From the NCBI GenBank assembly GCA_001695595.3, contig MBPM02000311.1, forward strand, positions 1 through 29,758: a stretch of DNA of 29,758 nt, read 5' to 3'. The translations under genes were made by a program, and so were the position numbers. Positions 1 through 11,696 of the stretch are shown here, piece by piece (the stretch's first letter is position 1; each line of letters begins with the position of its first letter). The notes beneath the pieces were generated by a model, which was given only the letters and a program-made list of their open reading frames with translations, had not been told where the DNA came from and ran no database searches. This DNA is from Plasmopara viticola. Lineage: Eukaryota > Oomycota > Peronosporomycetes > Peronosporales > Peronosporaceae.

Positions 1-382
1 GATACATGACCACTGATACGGCCTTTCTAGCCTTCTAGACGTGTGCAGACGCAATAGAGGCACAATTAAGCGTTATTGTGCCTTGGAAGTGCTGAGATGA
101 TGTACGGCCATAGATACGTCCTATCTATCATTCTAGACGTGCGCAGACGCAACAAAGCACAACAAAGCGAATATTCGCTTTTGGAACGGCTATGAAGGTA
201 AACGGCTATAATATCCTTTCTATCATTCTAGACACCGCAGACGCAACAAAGCAACAACAAAAGCGAATATTCGCTTTTGGAACTGCTGTGAAGATCTACG
301 GCTATAGATACGTCCTTTCTATCATTCTAGACATACGAAGAAGCAATATTCACGACTAACCGTATATCGCTTCTGAAGTGCT
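1..382 (+). repeat. Irregular leading block: A' (partial)-C'-D/C hybrid-D
   Basis: A' at 1-93 lacks about the first five bases and has gcgttattgtgcc at its end. C' at 94-191 has a B-like start and a C-like end. A hybrid at 192-287 starts as D (atgaaggtaaacggc), passes through a short B/C-like segment (accgcagacgcaac) and ends as C. D at 288-382 lacks several bases. All four are short (93-98 bp), showing many small deletions relative to copies elsewhere in the window. Confidence 0.88.
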
Positions 383-1344
383 GAATGATATATACCATAG
401 ATACGGCCTCTTTACCATTCTAGACGTGTGTAGACGCGGTAGAAGCAACAACTAAGCGTCATATTCGCTATAGTGGAAGTCCTGAGATGATAAGGACCAT
501 AGATACGCCTTTCTACCATTCTAGACGTGCAGACGCAATAGAGCACAACTAAGCGTATTGTCGCTCTGTGAGGTGCTGAGATAATGTACGGCATAGATAC
601 ATCCTACAATAGGGACACAACTAATCGTATATTTGCTCTTGTGAAGTGCTGAGATGATGTACGGTATAGATACGTCCTATCTATCATTCTAGACGTGCGC
701 AGACGCAACAAAGCAACAACAAAGCCAATATCCGCTTTGGGAATGCTGTGAAGATAAACGGCTATAGATACGTCCTTTCTATCATTCTAGACATGCGAAG
801 ACGCAATAGATTCACGACTTAGCGTATATTCGCTGTTGTGAAGTGCTGAGATGATATATGACACTATACGGCCTTTCTACCATTCTAGGACGTGTGCAGA
901 CGCGGTAAAAGCACAACCAAAGCGAATATTCGCTCTAGTGAAGTCCTGAGATGATATGATGCCATAGCTACGGCCTTCTACCATTCTAGACGTGTGCAGA
1001 CGCAATAGATGCTCAACTAAGCGTATTGTCGCAATGCGAAGTGCTGAGATGATGTACGGCCATCGATACATCCTATCTATCATTCTAGACGACCGCAGAC
1101 GCAATAGGGCACAACTAATAGGTATATTTGCTCTTGTGAAGTGCTGAGATGATGTACGGCTATAGATCGTCCGTATCTGTCATTCAAGACGTGCACAGAC
1201 GCAAAAAAAGCACAACAAGCTAATATTCGCTTTTGGAAGTGCTATGCAGATTAAACGGCTATAGATACGTCCTTTCTATCATTCTAGACATACGAAGACG
1301 CAATAGATTCACGACTAAGCGTATATTAGCTGTTGTGAAGTGCT
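383..1344 (+). repeat. Two E-A-B-C-D pentamers, copy 1 of a ~1-kb duplication
   Basis: Monomers: E 383-483, A 484-577, B 578-650, C 651-747, D 748-847, then E 848-947, A 948-1045, B 1046-1145, C 1146-1243, D 1244-1344. Rare markers match 3141-4139 in the same order: ctatagtg in the first E, gagataatg in B, gacttagcg in the first D, cgaagtgct at the end of the second A, cgtgcacagacgcaaa and ctaatattcg in the second C, and atgcagat with tattagctgttg in the second D. This copy is 37 bp shorter than the other, through one 26-bp gap plus scattered small indels. Confidence 0.9.
578..650 (+). repeat. B monomer with internal 26-bp deletion
   Basis: This B is 73 bp long. Compared with its counterpart at 3341-3440 it lacks 26 bp between atcctac and aataggg, which removes the second arm of the TATCTAT inverted repeat and the TCTAGA box. 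It also lacks one c of tacggcc. The surrounding B words (gagataatg, aatcgtatatttgctcttgt) are intact, so this is an internal deletion and not a monomer junction. Confidence 0.9.
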
Positions 1345-2341
1345 GAGATGATATATGACCACTGATACGGCCTTTCTACCATTCTAGACGTGTGCAGACG
1401 CAATAGATGCACAACTAAGCGTATTGTCGCTCTTGTGAAGTGCTGAGATGATGTACGGCCATAGATACATCCTATCTATCATTCTAGACGACCGCAGACG
1501 CAATAGGGACACAACTAATCGTATATTTGCTCTTGTGAAGTGCTGAGATGATATACGGCTATAGATACGTCCTATCTATCATTCTAGACGTGCGCAGACG
1601 CAACAAAGCAACAACAAAGCGAATATTCGCTTTTGGGAAGTGCTGAAGATAAACGGCTATAAATCGTCCTTTCTATCATTCTAAGCATACGAAGAAGCAA
1701 TAGATTCACGACTAAGCGTATACTGGCTGTTGTTGATGTGCTGAGATGATATATGACCACTGATACGGCCTTTCTAGCCTTCTAGACGTGTGCAGACGCA
1801 ATAGATGCACAATTAAGCGTATTGTCGCTCTTGGGAGTGCTGAGATGATGTACGGCCATAGATACGTCCTATCTATCATCTAAGACGTGCGCAGACGCAA
1901 CAAAGCAACAACAAAGCGAATATTCGCTTTTGGGAAGTGCTGTGAAGATAAACGGCTATAAATTCGTCCTTTCTATCATTCTAAGCATACGAAGAAGCAA
2001 TAGATTCACGACTAAGCGTATACTGGCTGTTGTGATGTGCTGAGATGATATATGACCATTGATACGGCCTTTCTAGCCTTCTAGACGTGTGCAGACGCAA
2101 TAGATGCACAATTAAGCGTATTGTCGCTCTTGAGAAGTGCTGAGATGATGTACGGCCATAGATACGTCCTATCTATCATCTAAGACGTGCGCAGACGCAA
2201 CAAAGCAACAACAAAGCGAATATTCGCTCTTGGGAAGTGCTGTGAAGCCAAACGGCTATAGATACGTCCCTTCTATCATTCTAGACATACAAAGAAGCAA
2301 TAAATTCACGAATAAGCGTATATTCGCTGTTCTGAAGTGCT
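1345..2341 (+). repeat. One A-B-C-D tetramer followed by two A'-C'-D' trimers
   Basis: The tetramer is 1345-1742 and the trimers are 1743-2041 and 2042-2341. In the trimers A' has ctagccttctagacg and cacaattaagcg. C' joins a B-like start (tacggccatagatacg) to a C-like remainder. D' has taagcatacgaagaagc or acatacaaagaagc. The two trimers carry nearly the same set of private variants (catctaagacg in both C'), so one is a recent copy of the other. Absence of B gives a 300-bp local period. Confidence 0.92.
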
Positions 2342-3140
2342 GAGATGATATATGACCATAGATACGGATTTTCTACCATTTCAGACGTGTGTAGACGCGG
2401 TAGAAGCACAACTAAGCGTATATTCGCTCTAGTGAAGTCCTGAGATGATATATGACCATAGCTACGGCCTTTCTTCCATTCTAGACGTGTGCAGACGCAA
2501 TAGATGCACAACTAAGCGTATTGTCGCTCTTGTGAGGTGCTGAGATTATGTACGGCCATTGATACATCCTAGCTATCATTCTAGACGACCGCAGACGCAA
2601 TAGGGACACAACTAATCGTATATTTGCTCTTGTGAAGTGCTGAGATGATGTACGGCTATAGATACGTCCTATCTATCATTCTAGACGTGCGCAGACGCAA
2701 CAAAGCAACAACAAAGCGAATATTCGCTTTTGGGAAGTGCTGTGAAGATAAAAGGCTATAGATACGTCCTTTCTATCATTCTAGACATACGAAGAAGCAA
2801 TAGATTCACAACTAAGCGTATACTGCTGTTGTGAAGTGCTGAGATGATATATGACCACTGATACGGCCTTTCTAGCCTTCTAGACGTGTGCAGACGCAAT
2901 AGATGCACAATTAAGCGTATTGTCGCTCTTGGGAAGTGCTGAGATGATGTACGGCCATAGATACGTCCTATCTATCATTCTAGACGTGCGCAGACGCAAC
3001 AAAGCAACAACAAAGCCAATATTCGCTCTTGGGAAGTGCTGTGAAGATAAAAGGCTATAGATACGTCCCTTCTATCATTCTAGACATACGAAGAAGCAAT
3101 AGATTCACGACTAAGCGTATATTCGCTGTTGTGAAGTGCT
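2342..3140 (+). repeat. E-A-B-C-D pentamer plus A'-C'-D' trimer (8-monomer unit, ~800 bp)
   Basis: Pentamer 2342-2840 (E, A, B, C, D), then trimer 2841-3140 (A' with ctagccttctagacg, C', D'). Together with the preceding trimer and the following pentamer, the order is trimer-pentamer-trimer-pentamer. This gives an 8-monomer period of about 800 bp in the older zone. Confidence 0.9.
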
Positions 3141-3240
3141 GAGATGATATATGACCATAGATACGGCCTTTCTACCATTCTAGACGTGTGTAGACGCGGT
3201 AGAAGCACAACTAAGCGTATATTCGCTATAGTGAAGTCCT
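3141..3240 (+). repeat. Monomer type E (reference copy, 100 bp), restricted to the 5' zone
   Basis: A fifth monomer with an A-like start and a distinct core (gtgtgtagacgcggtagaag), ending in gtgaagtcct. Full copies lie at 383-483, 848-947, 2342-2441, 3141-3240, 3640-3739 and 4540-4639. I find no complete copy after 4639. It always follows a D and precedes an A, making a pentamer. Its start resembles A and its dyad region (gcgtatattcgctct) resembles D, so it may have begun as an A/D recombinant. Confidence 0.93.
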
Positions 3241-4139
3241 GAGATGATATATGACCATAGCTACGGCCTTTCTACCATTCTAGACGTGTGCAGACGCAAT
3301 AGATGCACAACTAAGCGTATTGTCGCTCTTGTGAGGTGCTGAGATAATGTACGGCCATAGATACATCCTACCTATCATTCTAGACGACCGCAGACGCAAT
3401 AGGGACACAACTAATCGTATATTTGCTCTTGTGAAGTGCTGAGATGATGTACGGCTATAGATACGTCCTATCTATCATTCTAGACGTGCGCAGACGCAAC
3501 AAAGCAACAACAAAGCGAATATTCGCTTTTGGGAAGTGCTGTGAAGATAAAGGCTATAGATACGTCCTTTCTATCATTCTAGACATGCGAAGACGCAATA
3601 GATTCACGACTTAGCGTATATTCGCTGTTGTGAAGTGCTGAGATGATATATGACCACTGATACGGCCTTTCTACCATTCTAGACGTGTGCAGACGCGGTA
3701 GAAGCACAACTAAGCGTATATTCGCTCTAGTGAAGTCCTGAGATGATATATGACCATGACTACGGCCTTTCTACCATTCTAGACGTGTGCAGACGCAATA
3801 GATGCACAACTAAGCGTATTGTCGCACTTGCGAAGTGCTGAGATGATGTACGGCCATAGATACATCCTACCTATCATTCTAGACGACCGAAGACGCAATA
3901 GGGACACAACCAATAGTATATTTGCTCTTGTGAAGTGCTGAGATGATGTACGGCTATAGATACGTCGTATCTGTCATTCAAGACGTGCACAGACGCAAAA
4001 AAGCACCAACAAAGCTAATATTCGCTTTTGGGAAGTGCTATGCAGATAAACGGCTATAGATACGTCCTTTCTATCATTCTAGACATACGAAGAAGCAAAA
4101 GATTCACGACTAAGCGTATATTAGCTGTTGTGAAGTGCT
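3141..4139 (+). repeat. Two E-A-B-C-D pentamers, copy 2 of the ~1-kb duplication
   Basis: Pentamers are 3141-3639 and 3640-4139. They match 383-1344 by shared rare variants in the same order, but are close to full length at 999 bp. The second C (3940-4039) has cgtgcacagacgcaaa and gctaatattcg, which breaks the palindrome, exactly as in copy 1. The match stops within the following tetramer, because 4340-4439 is C-II while its counterpart at 1545 is not. Confidence 0.9.
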
Positions 4140-4938
4140 GAGATGATATATGACCACTGATACGGCCTTTCTACCATTCTAGACGTGTGCAGACGCAATA
4201 GATGCACAACTAAGCGTATTGTCGCTCTTGGGAAGTGCTGAGATGATGTACGGCCATAGATACATCCTATCTATCATTCTAGACGACCGCAGACGCAATA
4301 GGGACACAACTAATCGTATATTTGCTCTTGTGAAGTACTGGATTGATGTACGACCATAGATAAGTCCTATCTATCATTCAAGACGTGCGCAGACGCAACA
4401 AAGCAACAACAAAGCGAATATTCGCTCATGGGAACTGCTGTGAAGATATACGGCTAGAGATACGTCCTTTCTATCATTCTAGACATACGAAGAAGCAATA
4501 GATTCATAACTAAGCGTATATTCGCTGTTGTGAAGTGCTGAGATGATATATGACCATAGATACGGCCTTTCTACCATTCTAGACGTGTGCAGACGCGGTA
4601 GAAGCACAACTAAGCGTATATTCGCTCTAGTGAAGTCCTGAGATGATATATGACCACTGATACGGCCTTTCTACCATTCTAGACGTTTGCAGACGCAATA
4701 GATGCACAACTAAGCGTATTGTCGCTCTTGTGAGGTGCTGAGATGATGTACGGCCATAGATACATCCTATCTATCATTCGAGACATGCGCAGACGCAACA
4801 AAGCAACATCAAAGCGAATATTCGCTTTTGGGAACTGCTGTGAAGATAAACGGCTATAAAACGTCCTTTCTATCATTCTAGACATGCAAAGACACAATAG
4901 ATTCATAACTAAGCGTATATTCGCACTCGTGAAGTGCT
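4140..4938 (+). repeat. A-B-C-D tetramer, then E-A-(B/C)-D transition block
   Basis: Tetramer 4140-4539 contains the first C-II monomer of the window (4340-4439, cgaccatagataagtcct). The next block has E 4540-4639 and A 4640-4739. A hybrid at 4740-4839 starts as B (tacggccatagatacatcct) and continues as C from cgagacatgcgcag. D is 4840-4938 (gctataaaacgtcc, atgcaaagacac, cgcactcg). This is the last complete E; everything after it is based on the tetramer. Confidence 0.92.
4740..4839 (+). repeat. B/C hybrid monomer (recombination junction)
   Basis: The first ~38 bases are B-type including atacatcctatc. From cgagacatgcgcagacgcaac onward it is C-type with the AAAGCGAATATTCGCTTT palindrome. The switch falls in the block shared by all monomers (tctatcattctagac), as expected for unequal exchange between neighbouring B and C copies. 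The result is a tetramer that keeps E but has merged B and C. Confidence 0.9.
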
Positions 4939-7900
4939 GAGATGCTATATGACCATATATACGGCCTTTCTACCATTCTAGACGTGTGCAGACGCAATAG
5001 ATGCACAACTAAGCGTATTGTCGCTCTTGGGAAGTGCTGAGATGATGTACGGCCATAGATACATCCTATCTATCATTCTAGACGACCGCAGACGAAATAG
5101 GGACACAACTAGTCGTATATTTGCTCTTGTAAGGTACTGAGATGATGTATGGCTATAAATACGTCCTATCTATCATTCTAGACGTGCGCAGACGCAACAA
5201 AGCAACAACAAAGCGAATATTCGCTTTTGGAAGTGCTGTGAAGAAAAACGGCTATAGATACGTCCTTTCTATCATTCTAGACATACGAAGAAGCAATAGA
5301 TTCATAACTAAGCGTATATTCGCTCTCGTGAAGTGCTGAGATGATGTATGACCACTGATACGGCCTTTCTACCATTCTAGACGTGTGCAGACGCAATAGA
5401 TGCGCAACTTAGCGTATTGTCGCTCTTGGGAAGTGCTGAGACCATGTACGGCCATAGATACATCCTATCTATCATTCTAGACGACCGCAGACGCAATAGG
5501 GACACAACTAATCGTATATTTGCTCTTGTGAAGTGCTGAGTGATGTATGGCTATAGATACGTCCTATCTATCATTCAAGACGTGCGCAGACGCAACAAAG
5601 CAACAACAAAGCGAATATTCGCTCTTGGGAAGTGCTGTGAAGATAAACGGCTACAGATACGTCCTTTCTATCATTCTAGACATACGAAGACACAATAGAT
5701 TCATAACTAAGCGTATATTCGCTCTCTTAAGTGTTGAGATGATATATGACCACTGATACGGCCTTTCTACCATTCTAGACGTGTGCAGACGCAATAGATG
5801 CACAACTAAGCGTATTGTCGCTCTTGGGAAGTGCTGAGATGATGTACGGCCATAGATACATCCTATCTAACAATCTAGACGACCGCAGACGCAATAGGGA
5901 CACAACTAATCGTATATTTGCTCTTGTGAAGTACTGAGATGATGGACGACCATAGATAAGTCCTATCTATCATTCAAGACATGCGCAGACGCAACAAAGC
6001 AACAACAAAGCGAATATTCGCTCATGGGAACTGCTGTGAAGATATATGGCTATAGAAACGTCCTTTCTATCATTCTAGACATGCGAAGACACAATAGATT
6101 CATAACTAAGCGTATATTCGCTCTCGTGAAGTGCTGGATGATATATGACCACTGATACGGCCTTTCTACCATTCTAGACGTGTGCAGACGCAATAGATGC
6201 ACAACTAAGCGTATTGTCGCTCTTGGGAAGTGCTGAGATGATGTACGGCCATAGATACATTCATTCTATCATTCTAGACGACCGCAGACGCAATAGGGAC
6301 ACAACTAATCGTATATTTGCTCTTGTGAAGTGCTGATTGGTGTATGGCTATAGATACGTCCTATCTATCATTCAAGACGTGCGCAGACGCAACAAAGCAA
6401 CAACAAAGCGAATATTCGCTTTTGGGAAGTGCTGTGAAAAAACGGCTATAGATAGTCCTTTCTATCATTCTAGACATACGAAGACACAATAGATTCATAA
6501 CTAAGCGTATATTCGCTCTCTAAGTGTTGAGATGATATATGACCACTGATACGGCCTTTCTACCATTCTAGACGTGTGCAGACGCAATAGATGCACAACT
6601 AAGCGTATTGTCGCTCTTGGGAAGTGCTGAGATGATGTACGGCCATAGATACATCCTATCTATCATTCTAGACGACCGCAGACGCAATAGGGACACAAGT
6701 AATCGTATATTTGCTCTTGTGAAGTGCTGAGTGATGTATGGCTATAGATACGTCCTATCTATCATTCAAGACGTGCGCAGACGCAACAAAGCAACAACAA
6801 AGCGAATATTCGCTCTTGGGAAGTGCTGTGAAGATAAACGGCTACAGATACGTCCTTTCTATCATTCTAGACATACGAAGACACAATAGATTCATAACTA
6901 AGCGTATATTCGCTCTCGTGAAGTGTTGAGATGATATATGACCACTATACGGCCTTTCAACATTCTAGACGTGTGCAGACGCAATAGATGCACAACTAAG
7001 CGTATTGTCGCTCTTGGGAAGTGCTGAGATGATGTACGGCCATAGATACATCCTATCTATCATTCTAGACGACCGCAGACGCAATAGGGACACAACTAAT
7101 CGTATATTTGCTCTTGTGAAGTGCTGAGATGATGTATGGCTATAGATACGTCCTATCTATCATTCAAGACGTGCGCAGACGCAACAAAGCAACAACAAAG
7201 CGAATATTCGCTTTGGGAACTGCTGTGAAGATAAACGGCTATAAAAACGTCCTTTCTATCATTCTAGACATGCAAAGACACAAAAGATTCATAACTAAGC
7301 GTATATTCGCACTCGTGAAGTGCTGAGATGATATATGACCATAGATACGGCCTTTCTACCATTCTAGACGTGTGCAGACGCAATAGATGCACAACTAAGC
7401 GTATTGTCGCTCTTGGGAAGTGCTGAGATGATGTACGGCCATAGATACATCCTATCTATCATTCTAGACGACCGCAGACGCAATAGGGACACAACTAATC
7501 GTATATTTGCTCTTGTGAAGTGCTGAGATGATGTATGGCTATAGATACGTCCTATCTATCATTCAAGACGTGCGCAGACGCAACAAAGCAACAACAAAGC
7601 GAATATTCGCTCTTGGGAAGTGCTGTGAAGATAAACGGCTATAGATACGTCCTTTCTATCATTCTAGACATACGAAGACACAATAGATTCATAACTAAGC
7701 GTATATTCGCTCTCGTGAAGTGCTGAGATGATATATGACCACTGATACGGCCTTTCTACCATTCTAGACGTGTGCAGACGCAATAGATGCACAACTAAGC
7801 GTATTGTCGCTCTTGGGAAGTGCTGAGATGATGTACGGCCATAGATACATCCTATCTATCATTCTAGACGACCGCAGACGCAATAGGGACACAACTAATC

Positions 7901-8123
7901 GTATATTTGCTCTTGTGAAGTACTGAGATGATGACGACCATAGATAAGTCCTATCTATCATTCAAGACATGCGCAGACGCAACAAAGCAACAACAAAGCG
8001 AATATTCGCTCATGGGAACTGCTGTGAAGATATACGGCTATAGAAACGTCCTTTCTATCATTCTAGACATGCGAAGACACAATAGATTCATAACTAAGCG
8101 TATATTCGCTCTCGTGAAGTGCT
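4939..8123 (+). repeat. Regular tetramer array, units 1-8
   Basis: A-B-C-D units start at 4939, 5338, 5736, 6136, 6529, 6928, 7325 and 7725. C haplotypes are I-like, I, II, I, I, I, I, II. Unit 1 still has XbaI-positive C (attctagacgtg), as in the older zone; from unit 2 C has attcaagacg. D is mixed between gaagaagc (unit 1) and gaagacac. Unit 6 has accactatacgg with caacattctag in A and gctataaaaacgtcc in D, markers shared with unit 17. Confidence 0.96.
7196..7215. repeat. 20-bp perfect palindrome (longer form) in C of unit 6
   Basis: Loss of one t from the run after CGC gives CAAAGCGAATATTCGCTTTG, a perfect 20-bp palindrome. The same form is at 8393-8412 and in several other C copies with cgctttggg. 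The longer symmetry arises from a one-base homopolymer change, so it may be incidental or a consensus error. Confidence 0.8.
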
Positions 8124-8520
8124 GAGATGATATATGACCACTGATACGGCCTTTCTACCATTCTAGACGTGTGCAGACGCAATAGATGCACAACTAAGCG
8201 TATTTTCGCTCTTGGGAAGTGCTGAGATGATGTACGGCCATAGATACGTCCATCGATCATTCTAGACGTCCGCAGACGCAATAGGGACACAACTAATCGT
8301 ATTTTTGCTCTTGTGAAGTGCTGAGATGATGTACGGCTATAGATACGTCCTATCTATCATTCAAGACGTGCGCAGACGCAACAAAGCAACAACAAAGCGA
8401 ATATTCGCTTTGGGAAGTGCTGTGAAGAAAACGGCTATAGATACGTCCTTTCTATCATTCTAGACATGCGAAGACACAATAGATTCATAACTAAGCGTAT
8501 ATTCGCTCTCCTGAAGTGCT
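8124..8520 (+). repeat. Tetramer unit 9 with private A and B variants
   Basis: A ends gcgtattttcgctc instead of gcgtattgtcgctc. B has atacgtccatcgatcattc, gacgtccgc and cgtatttttgctc, none of which I find in other B copies except the C-like atacgtcc. C is type I, with gatgtacggc and the 20-bp form of the palindrome at 8393-8412. The flanking units are ordinary, so this unit diverged alone or was imported from an unsampled part of the array. Confidence 0.9.
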
Positions 8521-11500
8521 GAGATGATATATGACCACTGATACGGCCTTTCTACCATTCTAGACGTGTGCAGACGCAATAGATGCACAACTAAGCGTAT
8601 TGTCGCTCTTGGGAAGTGCTGAGATGATGTACGGCCATAGATACATCCTATCTATCATTCTAGACGACCGCAGACGCAATAGGACACAACTAATCGTATA
8701 TTTGCTCTTGTGAAGTGCTGAGTGATTATGCTATAGATACGTCCTATCTATCATTCAAGACGTGCGCAGACGCAACAAAGCAACAACAAGCGAATATTCG
8801 CTCTTGGGAAGTGCTGTGAAGATAAACGGCTAAGATACGTCCTTTCTATCATTCTAGACATACGAAGACACAATAGATTCATAACTAAGCGTATATTCGC
8901 TCTCGTGAAGTGCTGAGATGATATATGACCACTGATACGGCCTTTCTACCATTCTAGACGTGTGCAGACGCAATAGATGCACAACTAAGCGTATTGTCGC
9001 TCTTGGAAGTGCTGAGATGATGTACGGCCATAGATACATCCTATCTATCATTCTAGACGACCGCAGACGCAATAGGGACACAACTAATCGTATATTTGCT
9101 CTTGTGAAGTGCTGAGTGATGTATGGCTATAGATACGTCCTATCTATCATTCAAGACGTGCGCAGACGCAACAAAGCAACAACAAAGCGAATATTCGCTC
9201 TTGGGAAGTGCTGTGAAGATAAACGGCTATAGATACGTCCTTTCTATCATTCTAGACATACGAAGACACAATAGATTCATAACTAAGCGTATATTCGCTC
9301 TCTTGAAGTGCTGAGATGATATATGACCACTGATACGGCCTTTCTACCATTCTAGACGTGTGCAGACGCAATAGATGCACAACTAAGCGTATTGTCGCTC
9401 TTGGAAGTGCTGAGATGATGTACGGCCATAGATACATCCTATCTATCATTCTAGACGACCGCAGACGCAATAGGGACACAACTAATCGTATATTTGCTCT
9501 TGTGAAGTGCTGAGTGATGTATGGCTATAGATACGTCCTATCTATCATTCAAGACGTGCGCAGACGCAACAAAGCAACAACAAAGCGAATATTCGCTTTT
9601 GGAACTGCTGTGAAGATAAACGGCTATAAAACGTCCTTTCTATCATTCTAGACATGCAAGACACAATAGATTCATAACTAAGCGTATATTCGCTCGTGAA
9701 GTGCTGAGATGATATATGACCACTGATACGGCCTTTCTACCATTCTAGACGTGTGCAGACGCAATAGATGCACAACTAAGCGTATTGTCGCTCTTGGGAA
9801 GTGCTGAGATGATGTACGGCCATAGATACATCCTATCTATCATTCTAGACGACCGCAGACGCAATAGGGACACAACTAATCGTATATTTGCTCTTGTGAA
9901 GTACTGAGATGATGTATGGCTATAGATACGTCCTATCTATCATTCAAGACGTGCGCAGACGCAACAAAGCAACAACAAAGCGAATATTCGCTTTGGGAAG
10001 TGCTGTGAAGATAAACGGCTATAGAACGTCCTTTCTATCATTCTAGACATACGAAGAACAATAGATTCATAACTAAGCGTATATTCGCTCTCGTGAAGTG
10101 CTGAGATGATATATGACCACTGATACGGCCTTTCTACCATTCTAGACGTGTGCAGACGCAATAGATGCACAACTAAGCGTATTGTCGCTCTTGGGAAGTG
10201 CTGAGATGATGTACGGCCATAGATACATCCTATCTATCATTCTAGACGACCGCAGACGCAATAGGGACACAACTAATCGTATATTTGCTCTTGTGAAGTG
10301 CTGAGTGATGTATGGCTATAGATACGTCCTATCTATCATTCAAGACGTGCGCAGACGCAACAAAGCAACAACAAAGCGAATATTCGCTCTTGGGAAGTGC
10401 TGTGAAGATAAACGGCTATAGATACGTCCTTTCTATCATTCTAGACATACGAAGACACAATAGATTCATAACTAAGCGTATATTCGCTCTCGTGAAGTGC
10501 TGAGATGATATATGACCACTGATACGGCCTTTCTACCATTCTAGACGTGTGCAGACGCAATAGATGCACAACTAAGCGTATTGTCGCTCTTGGGAAGTGC
10601 TGAGATGATGTACGGCCATAGATACATCCTATCTATCAATCTAGACGACCGCAGACGCAATAGGGACACAACTAATCGTATATTTGCTCTTGTGAAGTAC
10701 TGAGATGATGTACGACCATAGATAAGTCCTATCTATCATTCAAGACATGCGCAGACGCAACAAAGCAACAACAAAGCGAATATTCGCTCATGGGAACTGC
10801 TATGAAGATAACGGCTATAGAAACGTCCTTTCTATCATTCTAGACATGCGAAGACACAATAGATTCATAACTAAGCGTATATTCGCTCTCGTGAAGTGCT
10901 GAGATGATATATGACCACTGATACGGCCTTTCTACCATTCTAGACGTGTGCAGACGCAATAGATGCACAACTAAGCGTATTGTCGCTCTTGGGAAGTGCT
11001 GAGATGATGTACGGCCATAGATACATCCTATCTATCATTCTAGACGACCGCAGACGCAATAGGGACACAACTATCGTATATTTGCTCTTGTGAAGTGTTG
11101 AGTGATGTATGGCTATAGATACGTCCTATCTATCATTCAAGACGTGCGCAGACGCAACAAAGCAACAACAAAGCGAATATTCGCTCTTGGGAAGTGCTGT
11201 GAAGATAAACGGCTACAGATACGTCCTTTCTATCATTCTAGACATACGAAGACACAATAGATTCATAACTAAGCGTATATTCGCTCTCGTGAAGTGTTGA
11301 GATGATATATGACCACTTATACGGCCTTTCAACATTTCTAGACGTGTGCAGACGCAATAGATGCACAACTAAGCGTATTGTCGCTCTTGGGAAGTGCTGA
11401 GATGATGTACGGCCATAGATACATCCTATCTATCATCTAGACGACCGCAGACGAAATAGGGACACAACTAATCGTATATTTGCTCTTGTGAAGTGCTGAG

Positions 11501-11696
11501 TGATGTATGGCTATAGATACGTCCTATCTATCATTCAAGACGTGCGCAGACGCAACAAAGCAACAACAAAGCGAATATTCGCTTTTGGGAACTGCTGTGA
11601 AGATAAACGGCTATAAAAACGTCCTTTCTATCATTCTAGACATGCGAAGACACAATAGATTCATAACTAAGCGTATATTCGCTCTCGTGAAGTGCT
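8521..11696 (+). repeat. Regular tetramer array, units 10-17
   Basis: Units start at 8521, 8915, 9313, 9706, 10103, 10502, 10901 and 11299. C haplotypes are I, I, I, I-like (gtact plus gatgtatggc), I, II, I, I. Units 15-17 share rare markers with units 3-6: caatctagacg in B of units 15 and 3, gctacagatacg with gtgtt in units 16 and 5, and caacatt with gctataaaaacg in units 17 and 6. Unit lengths vary from 393 to 400 bp through single-base indels. Confidence 0.95.

Noticed and set aside
412..594. Mobile element or gene insertion in the irregular first kilobase
   Set aside because: Every piece there aligns to monomers A-E. The irregularity is due to small deletions and one 26-bp gap, with no foreign sequence, terminal repeats or target duplication.
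4939..4939. Inversion or strand switch at the architectural boundary
   Set aside because: Monomers on both sides run in the same orientation and the boundary falls exactly at a normal D/A junction.
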